A stretch of DNA of 64,000 bases from UBA7446 sp965656545 (GCA_965656545.1 CBFHKZ010000001.1:186001-250000); one strand, 5' to 3'; positions 33,715-42,388 are shown, counted from the first letter of the stretch. Notes: generated by a model from the letters alone, not told the origin. Numbers and translations are program-made.

Positions 33715-34142
33715 ATGTAAAACTCACCCACCAGTCTGGCTTTTACGCCACCATCGAAAACAATAGCGGTCATCAAATTGCTATTGACAATAAATCTGTA
33801 GAAAATCCCAAGGGCGCAAGCCCAATGGAACTGCTGCTTATGGGAGTAGCTGGCTGTTCTAGTATTGATATTATCTCAATTCTAAACAAGCAAAAAGTAG
33901 TTTTTGACAGCCTAGAAATTGATGTTGATGGCGACCGTGTAGACAAACCTGCACCATCACTTTTCACAAAAGTGCATGCGACGGTACGCGTTACCGGAGA
34001 TGTAAAACCCGAAAAAATATACCGTGCAGCCGAGTTGTCATTCACAAAGTATTGTTCGGTTTCCCTAACACTAGCAGCCACTGCCGAGGTAAGCTTTTCT
34101 GTAATTGTAAACAACACACCCTATGGGCCCAAAAAAATTTGA
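33711..34142 (+). CDS. OsmC family protein
   Basis: A 143-residue OsmC/Ohr-like protein with both conserved cysteines: LLMGVAGCSSIDIISIL and ELSFTKYCSVSLTLAA. The family includes thiol peroxidases that reduce organic hydroperoxides, and also less studied members. Here it is locked between metX (four-base overlap) and the MetZ-type gene (20-base overlap), so it is a real part of the methionine operon. A role in handling reactive sulfur or protecting the sulfide-using enzymes is possible but not shown. Confidence 0.88.
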   Translation: MNVKLTHQSGFYATIENNSGHQIAIDNKSVENPKGASPMELLLMGVAGCSSIDIISILNKQKVVFDSLEIDVDGDRVDKPAPSLFTKVHATVRVTGDVKPEKIYRAAELSFTKYCSVSLTLAATAEVSFSVIVNNTPYGPKKI

Positions 34143-35295
34143 AACCAATGCCGTTCGTACGCAAGCAGCAAGATCGCAGCACGACGAGCATAGCGTGCCG
34201 CTATATCTAACGTCTAGCTTTGTTTTTGACGATGCTGAAGAAATGCGTGCCTCCTTTGCCGAGGAAAAGCAACGGAACATATACAGCCGATTTACCAATC
34301 CCAACACCAATGAATTTGTTGAGAAAATTTGCCAGATGGAAGGAGCCGCTGATGGCTGTGCTTTTGCCACTGGTATGGCTGCCGTATTTGGCACTTTTGC
34401 CGCACTCCTAAACAGTGGTGACCATATCCTTTCTGCTCGAGCGGTTTTTGGCTCCACACATGCGCTGTTTACTAAAATTTTTCCCAAATGGAATATCGAA
34501 ACCACCTATTTTGACATTGCAGATTTGGACAATTTTGAGGCGTTTATTACGCCCAACACCAAGATGATTTATGCCGAATCGCCTACCAATCCCGGATTGC
34601 AGATTTTGGATTTAGAACGATTGGGTGCCTTGGCAAAAAAGCACAACCTTATATTGGTCATTGACAATTGTTTTGCCACGCCATACTTGCAGCTACCCAT
34701 TGCCTTTGGCGCCGATTTGGTCATCCACTCGGCAACCAAACTTATCGATGGACAGGGTAGGGTACTGGGCGGAGTAACCGTTGGTCGAACCGACCTTATT
34801 CAAGAAATCAATGCCTTTGCCCGAACAACAGGGCCGGCGATGTCTCCGTTCAACGCTTGGACGCTTTCCAAGAGCTTGGAAACCTTGGCCGTTCGCGTAG
34901 ATCGACATTGTGACAATGCTGAAAAAATCGCAGCTTTTTTGTTGGAGCACGAGGCTGTCGAAGCGGTGCGTTATCCCTTCCTCAAGGATCATCCCCAATA
35001 TGCCATTGCCAAAAAACAAATGAAACGCGGCGGTAATATCATTACCATTCAAGTGAAAGGCGGTATAGATGGCGGTAAAAAACTGATGGATGGCGTAAAG
35101 ATGTGTTCACGCTCTTCCAATTTGGGCGACTCCCGAACCATTGTAACCCAACCCGCAATTTCCACGCACAGTAAACTAAGTGTGGAAGATCGTTTGGCTG
35201 TTGGAATTACAGACGGACTTGTTCGTATTTCAGTTGGATTAGAGCACCCAGACGATATTATTCAAGATCTAAAACAAGCCCTTGACAACTTCTAA
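34123..35295 (+). CDS. O-succinylhomoserine sulfhydrylase-like PLP enzyme (MetZ-type)
   Basis: A 390-residue Cys/Met PLP enzyme: ETNAVRTQAARSQHDEHSVP, YLTSSFVFDDAEEM, YSRFTNPNTNEFVEKICQME, FATGMAAVFGTFAALL, VIDNCFATPYLQLPI and the PLP lysine in VIHSATKLIDGQGRVLGG. The GQGR after the lysine and the short form are typical of MetZ rather than MetB or MetY. It makes homocysteine by direct sulfhydrylation. Having both MetY- and MetZ-type genes behind one riboswitch suggests two acyl-homoserine substrates or partial redundancy. The start overlaps the OsmC gene by 20 bp. Confidence 0.86.
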   Translation: MGPKKFETNAVRTQAARSQHDEHSVPLYLTSSFVFDDAEEMRASFAEEKQRNIYSRFTNPNTNEFVEKICQMEGAADGCAFATGMAAVFGTFAALLNSGDHILSARAVFGSTHALFTKIFPKWNIETTYFDIADLDNFEAFITPNTKMIYAESPTNPGLQILDLERLGALAKKHNLILVIDNCFATPYLQLPIAFGADLVIHSATKLIDGQGRVLGGVTVGRTDLIQEINAFARTTGPAMSPFNAWTLSKSLETLAVRVDRHCDNAEKIAAFLLEHEAVEAVRYPFLKDHPQYAIAKKQMKRGGNIITIQVKGGIDGGKKLMDGVKMCSRSSNLGDSRTIVTQPAISTHSKLSVEDRLAVGITDGLVRISVGLEHPDDIIQDLKQALDNF

Positions 35296-35296
35296 A

Positions 35297-36298
35297 ATGA
35301 AAAGCCTAGAAGCCCTATTGTCAGAAAAAATATTGGTGCTGGATGGTGCCATGGGTACCATGTTGCAGGCCTATAATTTTAATGAGGAGGATTTTCGCGG
35401 TACGCAATTCAAAGACCATCACATACCACTTGTTGGCAACAACGATTTGCTTTCCATTACCCAACCGGACGCTATTTATGAGGTGCACGCCAAGTATTTG
35501 GAAGCTGGGGCAGATATCATTGAAACCAACACTTTTTCGGGAACTACCATTGCCATGGCCGATTATGCGTTAGAAGATTCGGTTACAGAACTCAATGTGG
35601 CTTCGGCACAGATTGCCCGCAAAGCAGCCGATGACTACACCGCCAAGGATCCGTCAAAACCCCGATTTGTGGCAGGTTCCATAGGCCCTACCAACAAAAC
35701 CGCGAGCATGTCGCCAGATGTGAACGACCCCGGCTACCGCGCCATCACTTTTGATGAACTCAAAGTGGCTTATAAGCAGCAAGCAACTGGCCTTATTGAA
35801 GGCGGCGTTGATATACTTTTGGTAGAAACCGTTTTTGATACGCTCAATGCCAAAGCGGCTCTTTTTGCCATAGACGAACTCAAAGAAGAACTAAATAGTG
35901 ATATCCCCGTGATGGTTAGCGGTACCATTACAGACGCTTCTGGCCGTACGCTTTCGGGGCAAACGGTAGAGGCTTTTTTGGTTTCCATCGCCCACATTGA
36001 TTTGCTAAGTGTAGGCTTTAACTGCGCCTTGGGCGCAGATCAATTAAAACCCTACGTACAACGCCTTGGACAACAAGCCCAGTGCTATGTGTCGGCACAC
36101 CCTAACGCCGGACTGCCCAATGCCTTTGGGGAATACGATCAAACCCCCCAACAGATGTGTGACTTAATCGAGACGTATATGTCCGATGGATTGATTAACA
36201 TAATTGGCGGCTGCTGCGGTTCAACGCCAGCGCACATCCAACTTCTCGCCCAAGCAGCATCGACCCATAGACCCAGAAAAATTTTACAAGATGTCTGA
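35297..36298 (+). CDS. metH: Methionine synthase, homocysteine-binding part (split MetH)
   Basis: About 333 residues from ATG 35297 (MKSLEALLSEKILVLDGAMG). It is the first module of cobalamin-dependent methionine synthase: LDGAMGTMLQAYNF, GADIIETNTFSGT, GSIGPTNKTASMSP, and the three zinc cysteines in SVGFNCALGAD and IGGCCGSTPAH. It binds homocysteine for methyl transfer. The other modules are in the next gene, whose start overlaps this stop by eight bases in another frame. I take the split as genuine because it lies at the domain boundary and both parts are intact. Confidence 0.93.
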   Translation: MKSLEALLSEKILVLDGAMGTMLQAYNFNEEDFRGTQFKDHHIPLVGNNDLLSITQPDAIYEVHAKYLEAGADIIETNTFSGTTIAMADYALEDSVTELNVASAQIARKAADDYTAKDPSKPRFVAGSIGPTNKTASMSPDVNDPGYRAITFDELKVAYKQQATGLIEGGVDILLVETVFDTLNAKAALFAIDELKEELNSDIPVMVSGTITDASGRTLSGQTVEAFLVSIAHIDLLSVGFNCALGADQLKPYVQRLGQQAQCYVSAHPNAGLPNAFGEYDQTPQQMCDLIETYMSDGLINIIGGCCGSTPAHIQLLAQAASTHRPRKILQDV

Positions 36299-38957
36299 TC
36301 CAAAGTTTTTAATGCTTTCTGGATTGGAGCCCCTGGTGGTGCGTCCAGACACCAACTTTGTCAATATTGGCGAACGCACCAATGTTACGGGTTCAAGACG
36401 TTTTTTACGCCTAATTGAGCAAAACGATTTTGAAACGGCAGTGGAAATTGCCCGTGAGCAAGTGGACGGCGGCGCACAGATATTGGACGTGAACATGGAC
36501 GAGGGCATGATCGATGGCGTAGCCACCATGCGACGCTTTTTAAACCTTATTCAAGCCGAGCCAGACATTGCCCGTATTCCCATCATGATTGACAGTTCAA
36601 AATGGGAAATCATTGAAGCTGGACTGCAAGTAGTGCAAGGCAAATGCGTGGTTAATTCCATAAGCCTTAAAGAAGGCGAAGAAGTATTTATCCAACAAGC
36701 CAAACTCATACGACGCTATGGCGCTGCGGTCATCGTTATGGCCTTTGACGAAAAAGGTCAGGCAGACTCATTTGAAAGACGCATTGAGATTTGCAAGCGT
36801 TCCTACGATACTCTAGTAGATCAAGTAGGCTTCCCCCCACAAGACATCATTTTCGATCCCAATATTTTTCCAGTTGCCACAGGTATGGAAGAACATAAAA
36901 CCAATGCCTTAGACTTTTTTAAGGCCACCCAATGGATACGCGAAAACCTTACCCATGCCCACGTCAGTGGTGGTGTGAGCAATGTGTCCTTTTCTTTCAG
37001 GGGAAACAATACGGTACGTGAAGCCATGCATGCCGCTTTTTTATACCACGGCATACAGCACGGCATGACCATGGGCATTGTGAACCCCAGCATGTTGGAG
37101 GTCTATGACGAAATCCCAAAAGATTTGTTGGAACGGGTAGAAGATGTATTGCTCAACCGCAGAGAGGATGCCACCGAGCGCTTGCTGGAATTTGCCGAAC
37201 AGGTAAAGGGTGGGAGCAAAACTAAAGCCAAAAATGACCTGGCATGGCGCAGCCTTCCGTTGCAGGAGCGCATCACGCATGCGTTGGTAAAAGGTATCGA
37301 TCAGTTTGTGGTGGAAGATGTGGAAGAAGCACGCCAAGTGGCCAAAGCGCCCATTGAAGTCATTGAAGGTTCTTTGATGGATGGCATGAACGTGGTGGGC
37401 GATTTGTTTGGCAGTGGAAAAATGTTCCTCCCACAGGTGGTCAAATCCGCACGGTTGATGAAAAAAGCCGTTGCCTATTTATTGCCTTATATTGAAGCAG
37501 CCCAAGAAGGAAAGCCAGAGGCTGCTGGAAAAATATTGATGGCAACCGTGAAAGGCGACGTACACGATATTGGCAAAAACATTGTCGGCGTGGTGTTGGG
37601 CTGCAACAATTATGACATCATTGATTTGGGGGTAATGGTATCACCCGAACGCATCATCGAGACAGCACTTGCCGAGCAAGTGGATGCCATAGGTTTGTCG
37701 GGGTTGATTACGCCCTCGCTGGACGAAATGGTGTACTTGGTAAAAGAACTCAACAAGACGGGTAAAAACATTCCCGTATTGATCGGTGGCGCTACCACTT
37801 CTAGGGCACATACTGCCGTAAAGATTGCACCTCAATACGACCATACGGTGGTGCACGTAAACGATGCTTCTCGTGCGGTTACCGTGGTGGGAAATTTGTT
37901 AAAGCCCGACAGCAATAAAAAGTATAAATCTGACATAAAATCGGAGTATGACGACCTGCGGGAACGCTTTCAGCAACGCAGCGAACACAAGACCTATGTG
38001 CCCTTGGCCGAAGCCCGTGAAAAACGTTTCCGCATTGATTTTAAGCAGCAACCTCCTTCAGTTCCCAAGCAATTGGGCATACACGTATTGGAGCAGCCAT
38101 TGCACGCTTTGGTGGATTATATCGACTGGACGCCCTTTTTCCGTTCGTGGGATTTACACGGACGTTATCCCGAAATATTGACCGACGAGGTTGTGGGCAC
38201 AGAAGCCACCCAACTCTTTGCCGATGCCAAAGCCATGCTGCAGCAAATCATTGATGGGGAACTACTTCAAGCCAAGGCGGTGTTTGGTCTTTTTAAGGCC
38301 AACAGCAACGACCAAGACGACATTGAAGTAACACACGAACATAAGACGCACCACTTTAGAACCCTGCGCCAGCAGCTGCTGAAAAGTAAGGGCAAACCCT
38401 ACCGTGCGCTTTCCGATTATATTGCGCCAAAAGATTCGGGTGTACAAGATTATATGGGCTGTTTTTGCGTAACGGCAGGTTTTGGTACGGCAGAATTGGC
38501 CAAAGAATTTGAAGCCCGCAACGACGATTATAATAGCATCATGGTTAAGGCGCTTGCCGACCGTTTGGCAGAGGCCTTTGCGGAGTATTTACACAAGCAG
38601 GTGCGTACCACACATTGGGGCTATGAACCTAGCGAGGCCCTGACCAACGAGGACTTAATCAAAGAAAAATACAGTGGTATCCGTCCGGCACCGGGCTATC
38701 CTGCCTGTCCCGACCATTTGGAAAAAGAAACCATTTGGGAATTGCTGCAAGTAAAAGAGCGCATCAACGTGGAGCTGACCGAAAGCCTGGCCATGTGGCC
38801 TGCAGCCTCGGTATCGGGTTATTATTTTGCGCATCCAGAAGCCAGCTATTTTGGTTTGGGAAAGATTAATCCCGACCAGTTGCAGGACTATGCCACACGA
38901 AAAAACATCCCCTTAACAACAGCCACCAAGTGGCTACAACCCAACCTAAACGAATAA
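36291..38957 (+). CDS. metH: Methionine synthase, folate, cobalamin and reactivation modules (split MetH)
   Basis: About 888 residues from ATG 36291 (MSDPKFLMLSGLEPL). Order: pterin-binding module (FVNIGERTNVTGSRRF, DVNMDEGMIDG, about 15-300), helical cap (MDGMNVVGDLFGSGKMFLPQ, about 340-440), cobalamin-binding module with the axial-histidine motif GDVHDIGKNIVGVVLG and SGLITPSLDEM and GGATTSRAHTAVK, and the SAM-binding reactivation domain (from about 600, ending with RPAPGYPACPDHLEK). It completes the enzyme begun by the previous gene: methyl-THF to cobalamin to homocysteine. The start codon sits inside the end of that gene. Confidence 0.95.
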   Translation: MSDPKFLMLSGLEPLVVRPDTNFVNIGERTNVTGSRRFLRLIEQNDFETAVEIAREQVDGGAQILDVNMDEGMIDGVATMRRFLNLIQAEPDIARIPIMIDSSKWEIIEAGLQVVQGKCVVNSISLKEGEEVFIQQAKLIRRYGAAVIVMAFDEKGQADSFERRIEICKRSYDTLVDQVGFPPQDIIFDPNIFPVATGMEEHKTNALDFFKATQWIRENLTHAHVSGGVSNVSFSFRGNNTVREAMHAAFLYHGIQHGMTMGIVNPSMLEVYDEIPKDLLERVEDVLLNRREDATERLLEFAEQVKGGSKTKAKNDLAWRSLPLQERITHALVKGIDQFVVEDVEEARQVAKAPIEVIEGSLMDGMNVVGDLFGSGKMFLPQVVKSARLMKKAVAYLLPYIEAAQEGKPEAAGKILMATVKGDVHDIGKNIVGVVLGCNNYDIIDLGVMVSPERIIETALAEQVDAIGLSGLITPSLDEMVYLVKELNKTGKNIPVLIGGATTSRAHTAVKIAPQYDHTVVHVNDASRAVTVVGNLLKPDSNKKYKSDIKSEYDDLRERFQQRSEHKTYVPLAEAREKRFRIDFKQQPPSVPKQLGIHVLEQPLHALVDYIDWTPFFRSWDLHGRYPEILTDEVVGTEATQLFADAKAMLQQIIDGELLQAKAVFGLFKANSNDQDDIEVTHEHKTHHFRTLRQQLLKSKGKPYRALSDYIAPKDSGVQDYMGCFCVTAGFGTAELAKEFEARNDDYNSIMVKALADRLAEAFAEYLHKQVRTTHWGYEPSEALTNEDLIKEKYSGIRPAPGYPACPDHLEKETIWELLQVKERINVELTESLAMWPAASVSGYYFAHPEASYFGLGKINPDQLQDYATRKNIPLTTATKWLQPNLNE

Positions 38958-38958
38958 G

Positions 38959-39915
38959 ATGAAAGTAACCGATCACATCCAAAGCGCAAAGGGCAAAACC
39001 TTGTTTTCTTTTGAGATTTTGCCACCCCTAAAAGGACAAAACATCCAAACTATTTTTGATAATATTGATCCGTTGATGGAATTCAAGCCGCCGTTTATAG
39101 ACGTGACCTATCACCGTGAAGAATACGACTACAAGGAGCTTCCCAACGGCCTGTTGGAAAAACGCATTGTGCGCAAGCGCCCGGGTACGGTGGGAATTTG
39201 TGCTGCCATCCAAAACAAGTATCAAGTAGATGCTATTCCGCATGTGCTCTGTGGTGGCTTTACAAAGGAAGACACGGAGAACTTTTTGATTGACATGGGT
39301 TTTTTAGGGATTGATAATGTGGTGGCACTTAGAGGCGATGCCGTAAAGTCAGAAACCTATTTTAAACCCGAGCCTACGGGCAATGCTTTTGCTGTGGATT
39401 TGGTCCGTCAGATAGACGAGATGAACCACGGGGTGTATTTGGACGAGGATTTAAAAAACTCCACCCAAACGGATTTTTGCATAGGCGTGGCGGGCTATCC
39501 CGAAAAGCATATGGAAGCCCCCAATATGGAAAGCGATATTCACTTTCTAAAGAAGAAAATTGAAGCCGGCGCCGACTATGTGGTGACTCAAATGTTTTTT
39601 GACAACAGCAAGTTTTTTGCCTTTGTAGACAGCTGCCGTAAGGCGGGTATTGAGGTGCCCATTATTCCGGGCTTAAAGCCACTGGCAACGCAAAAGCAAC
39701 TCAATTTGATTCCACACCGTTTTCATGTTGACCTGCCTGAAGCATTGATAAAAGAAGTCTTAAAAGCCAAGACCAAGGAGGCGATTCGCCAAGTGGGTAT
39801 TGACTGGTGTATTGCGCAAAGCAAGGAGTTGATTGCTGCTGGTGTGCCCTTTTTACACTATTATTCTATGGGCAAATCGGATAATATCCACAAGGTGGTA
39901 AGTGCTGTTTTTTAA
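38959..39915 (+). CDS. metF: 5,10-methylenetetrahydrofolate reductase
   Basis: A 318-residue FAD enzyme that makes methyl-tetrahydrofolate for MetH. Motifs: FSFEILPPLKGQNIQ with the catalytic Glu, DVTYHREEYDY, HVLCGGFTKEDTENFL, NVVALRGDA, GVAGYPEKHMEAPN and GADYVVTQMFFDNSKFFAF. It follows metH by one base and closes the methionine operon. Its stop codon overlaps that of the convergent DUF6428-like gene. Confidence 0.96.
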   Translation: MKVTDHIQSAKGKTLFSFEILPPLKGQNIQTIFDNIDPLMEFKPPFIDVTYHREEYDYKELPNGLLEKRIVRKRPGTVGICAAIQNKYQVDAIPHVLCGGFTKEDTENFLIDMGFLGIDNVVALRGDAVKSETYFKPEPTGNAFAVDLVRQIDEMNHGVYLDEDLKNSTQTDFCIGVAGYPEKHMEAPNMESDIHFLKKKIEAGADYVVTQMFFDNSKFFAFVDSCRKAGIEVPIIPGLKPLATQKQLNLIPHRFHVDLPEALIKEVLKAKTKEAIRQVGIDWCIAQSKELIAAGVPFLHYYSMGKSDNIHKVVSAVF

Positions 39916-40373
39916 CAACAACCCGAGTTGGGATCACAGTTCACGCCACTAGCCGTAACGCGTACACGGGGTTTTTCTTGCGGAATGCCGCATTGGTCAG
40001 GAGCTAAGCAAGCCGTTTGCGTATTGAGAAGCTGAAAGGCACTTCCGTCAAAAGCCAAGCGATAACGTCCAATGGTGCTTTCTTGGTATTCCACTTCTAC
40101 TTCCATATCTGCGTAAGCCAACTGTTTTTCGGCCATTTTTAATATTTCCAAAACGCTATCGGGTTTTAGGCGATGGTCTATGTCCGACGCCACCCAAAGC
40201 TGTAAGTTGAGTTTGTTTTCTTGTCGTAGCGTACCGCCACAGTCAATATAGTTCCGCGTTACATGCCCCACCTCGGTAAGGTGAAAATGTGCAGGAACAA
40301 ACTGCCTGTTGGGGAGTTGAAACTGTAGGGTGTCTATTTGACCAAGTGTTTGTTTAAAAGCGGATAGCTGCAT
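39912..40373 (-). CDS. DUF6428-like protein with cysteine-rich tail
   Basis: I chose ATG at 40373 (MQLSAFKQTLGQIDTLQF), 154 codons including stop; the frame runs further upstream but that part reads through the next small gene. Hydrophilic protein with FVPAHFHLTEVGHVTRNYIDCGG and LQLWVASDIDHRLKP, phrases typical of a Bacteroidota family of unknown function, often found near metal or arsenic genes. It ends in NCDPNSGCC, a cysteine-rich tail that could bind metal. Nothing nearby explains its job. Confidence 0.7.
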   Translation of the reverse strand: MQLSAFKQTLGQIDTLQFQLPNRQFVPAHFHLTEVGHVTRNYIDCGGTLRQENKLNLQLWVASDIDHRLKPDSVLEILKMAEKQLAYADMEVEVEYQESTIGRYRLAFDGSAFQLLNTQTACLAPDQCGIPQEKPRVRVTASGVNCDPNSGCC

Positions 40374-40404
40374 CTTTTTTTTTACAAAGATATAAGGATT
40401 TGCC

Positions 40405-40590
40405 TTACTTCCTGTCATAATAAGCCCATACGGCAGCCATGGCAATAAAGCCAACGCCCAGTCCGATAACAGCGCCAATGTGTACGGCGTATTTGATAAA
40501 GCCAATGCCGATGCCCAACATAAGGCAGCCGACAAAGACCAGTCCGCCTATGGTACTTTTGGTTTTCTTTTTTTCGTTTTCTGTGTTCAT
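40405..40590 (-). CDS. Small two-helix membrane protein
   Basis: A 61-residue protein: charged start MNTENEKKKTKS, then two hydrophobic segments (about 14-33 and 36-56: GGLVFVGCLMLGIGIGFIKY and HIGAVIGLGVGFIAMAAVWA) and a short basic end YYDRK. It lies 31 bp upstream of the DUF6428-like gene on the same strand and is probably co-transcribed. I do not recognise a named family. Confidence 0.7.
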   Translation of the reverse strand: MNTENEKKKTKSTIGGLVFVGCLMLGIGIGFIKYAVHIGAVIGLGVGFIAMAAVWAYYDRK

Positions 40591-40630
40591 GGTTTTTGGG
40601 GTTTTAGTTTTTTTTGGTACGAGATAAAGC

Positions 40631-40650
40631 CCTGTCTTTCGACAGACAGG
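40631..40650. repeat. Palindromic element CCTGTCT...AGACAGG
   Basis: CCTGTCT (40631-40637), loop TTCGAC, AGACAGG (40644-40650), followed by the small palindrome cgctagcg and a G run. The arms match those of the element inside the broken tRNA copy at 2083-2122. The rest of the 105-bp gap between the two minus-strand genes has an inverted-repeat end at 40678-40687. Confidence 0.6.
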
Positions 40651-40677
40651 CTCGCGCTAGCGGGGGTTTTATTTTTT

Positions 40678-40687
40678 GTTGGCAACC
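40678..40687. repeat. Inverted repeat GTTGGCAACC, right of the S41 gene's 3' end
   Basis: GTTGGCAACC here and its exact reverse complement GGTTGCCAAC at 42217-42226 bracket the S41 peptidase gene, ten bases from its stop and sixteen from its start. The arrangement resembles a mobile gene cassette with small palindromic ends. Confidence 0.5.
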
Positions 40688-40695
40688 GTTATTTT

Positions 40696-42201
40696 TCATT
40701 TTTTTATTAATTCTAGAGTGTATTCCATCTGAGTGTCTTTATGAACTAAAAAATCTTGATACGTTTGTGAAATCTCTAAATCAGGTATAATTCCTCGATT
40801 GTAATGTTGATTAGACTTTTGTGGGACATCTTGCTCTAAGTTCACGACCGAAAAAAATATTTCTATTTTAGATTTGGGTAACTTATAAGCTAATGGTGTA
40901 TGTCCATTATGTCCATAATAACCGCCCATTGTTTCTTCTCCAATTGTAATCGTTTTTTCATTTCCAGAGACCATAGCAGCGAACAAACTTCCTGCCGAAG
41001 CTATAGCTGGACTTACAAGCAAGTAAATATCTCCTTTAAAAGCGTTTCTGTTAGGTTCTCTTATGATATGGTCATGACTATTAGCATCTTGGTAAAATTT
41101 ACCGTCTTTTGCAGAAGGAAACTCCTCTTGGAACTCTCTATTATATTTCCCAACAAAAATTGGTCTTAAGAACTTAGGCAACCAAAAATCAATATATTGT
41201 ATTAGTGGAATTTTTTCAAAACTAATCCAAGCTTTCTTATTTTCTTGAAAGTTTCTTTGTGTTAGATATGAATAGGTAACTAAATCATTAGGGTCAGTTC
41301 CACCACCATTTTGACGAACATCAATAATTAAGTTTTTGATTTTATTAGTTTCTATATCTACAAATGTGCTGTCAAGAAATTTAGAATAGTTCTTATGCTC
41401 ATTGGTAGTTTCATTTCCCATAGAAAAAGTATGGATTGTTAAAACACCTGTTGACTCATTGACTTGTTTGTATTTATATTTTTGATTTTCTTCTAAATCT
41501 GCATAGTAAATTTGGTCATATGGTTTTGAATATCTTCTTTTGAAATGTTTATAATAGTCTTTATAACTCACGCTTTGCAAGGACTTAGTTGCATTTTCGT
41601 TAGAATTCTCTCCTTTAAATAAAACTTTAAAATTCTCTTGTTGCCCGTAATTGAGCCTATAATACTTAGAGAAATGGGTTCTTATTCCAATTCTTTTTCC
41701 TGTAATATTTTGTCCGTCTGTGGTGTAGTATTTATATAGATTTTCAATTATTTCTGAAATTGGAATGTTGTTAATTGAGATAATTTCAGAACCAAGAGGA
41801 ATTTCACCATTTTCATAATTGACAAGCCATTTCCCATCTATCCATTTAATTGGATAAGGGAAATAACCTTCATTTTCTTGTCTTAATCTATCTAAGTATT
41901 TTTTAGGTAAGCTTGTATTATTGTGAAGGCTTCCTTCATAGTCGGTTAATTGACAAATTATGTTGTAAAAGTCTAGATAAGTTGATGATTTTTCAATTTG
42001 TTTGTCAGCCCAATTATAGATACTGTCTATTTGTTTTTTTGTTCGGTATTTATAAAGTCCTGAATTTGCTTTTATTCTTATTTCTTTAAAAACTTCAAAA
42101 TCCTTTTTCATTTTCTTTTGTGAAAATGGGTCATCTATAGATTGAGCGAAAATCCCAATAGATAAGATTAAATAAAGAAAAGTAAATATTGTTTTTGTCA
42201 T
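40696..42201 (-). CDS. S41 family peptidase-like exported protein
   Basis: About 501 residues from ATG 42201, which gives a clean signal peptide (MTKTIFTFLYLILSIGIFAQ); upstream codons in frame are poor. A PDZ-like or substrate-binding part covers the first half (IPLGSEIISINNIPISEIIENL), and the S41 core has NLIIDVRQNGGGTDPND and VSPAIASAGSLFAAM with the putative nucleophile Ser near residue 403-405. The usual catalytic Lys segment (FGKG in CtpA/Prc) is replaced by ETMGGYYGHNG, so the mechanism may differ. Codon and amino-acid use is much more A/T-rich (Lys, Asn, Ile) than in the neighbouring met and phe genes, which points to recent acquisition. Confidence 0.82.
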   Translation of the reverse strand: MTKTIFTFLYLILSIGIFAQSIDDPFSQKKMKKDFEVFKEIRIKANSGLYKYRTKKQIDSIYNWADKQIEKSSTYLDFYNIICQLTDYEGSLHNNTSLPKKYLDRLRQENEGYFPYPIKWIDGKWLVNYENGEIPLGSEIISINNIPISEIIENLYKYYTTDGQNITGKRIGIRTHFSKYYRLNYGQQENFKVLFKGENSNENATKSLQSVSYKDYYKHFKRRYSKPYDQIYYADLEENQKYKYKQVNESTGVLTIHTFSMGNETTNEHKNYSKFLDSTFVDIETNKIKNLIIDVRQNGGGTDPNDLVTYSYLTQRNFQENKKAWISFEKIPLIQYIDFWLPKFLRPIFVGKYNREFQEEFPSAKDGKFYQDANSHDHIIREPNRNAFKGDIYLLVSPAIASAGSLFAAMVSGNEKTITIGEETMGGYYGHNGHTPLAYKLPKSKIEIFFSVVNLEQDVPQKSNQHYNRGIIPDLEISQTYQDFLVHKDTQMEYTLELIKK

Positions 42202-42216
42202 TCTATCCGTTCTAAT

Positions 42217-42226
42217 GGTTGCCAAC
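42217..42226. repeat. Inverted repeat GGTTGCCAAC, left of the S41 gene's start
   Basis: Exact reverse complement of 40678-40687; the other end of the S41 cassette-like unit. Confidence 0.5.
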
Positions 42227-42322
42227 TTCTGTATATCAAAACCACATTTCGATATATTCCTGACCCCAAAAAATCCTAAAACAAAAAACAAAAACACCCT
42301 GTGGGCAGCGTAGGCTTTATGT

Positions 42323-42388
42323 GTGTAGAATAGATTTGGGATATATGCTAGTTTAAAATTACAAAAAAATTTGTTTATTTCGATTTTG
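42323..42388 (+). repeat. 66-bp direct repeat, copy 1
   Basis: It is 64 of 66 bases identical to 43717-43782 and in the same orientation. Weaker similarity continues about 50 bases to the left (42272-42322 against 43653-43716). Copy 2 holds the -33 box of the pheA promoter; copy 1 keeps that TTTG but ends before the -7 box, so it is a promoter half. The gap 42202-42443 holds this repeat, the inverted repeat above and the palindrome below. Confidence 0.85.

Noticed and set aside
36291..36298. A frameshift mutation or sequencing error in metH
   Set aside because: Both halves are complete modules, the junction lies between domains, and start and stop overlap neatly; a genuine split gene is the better reading.
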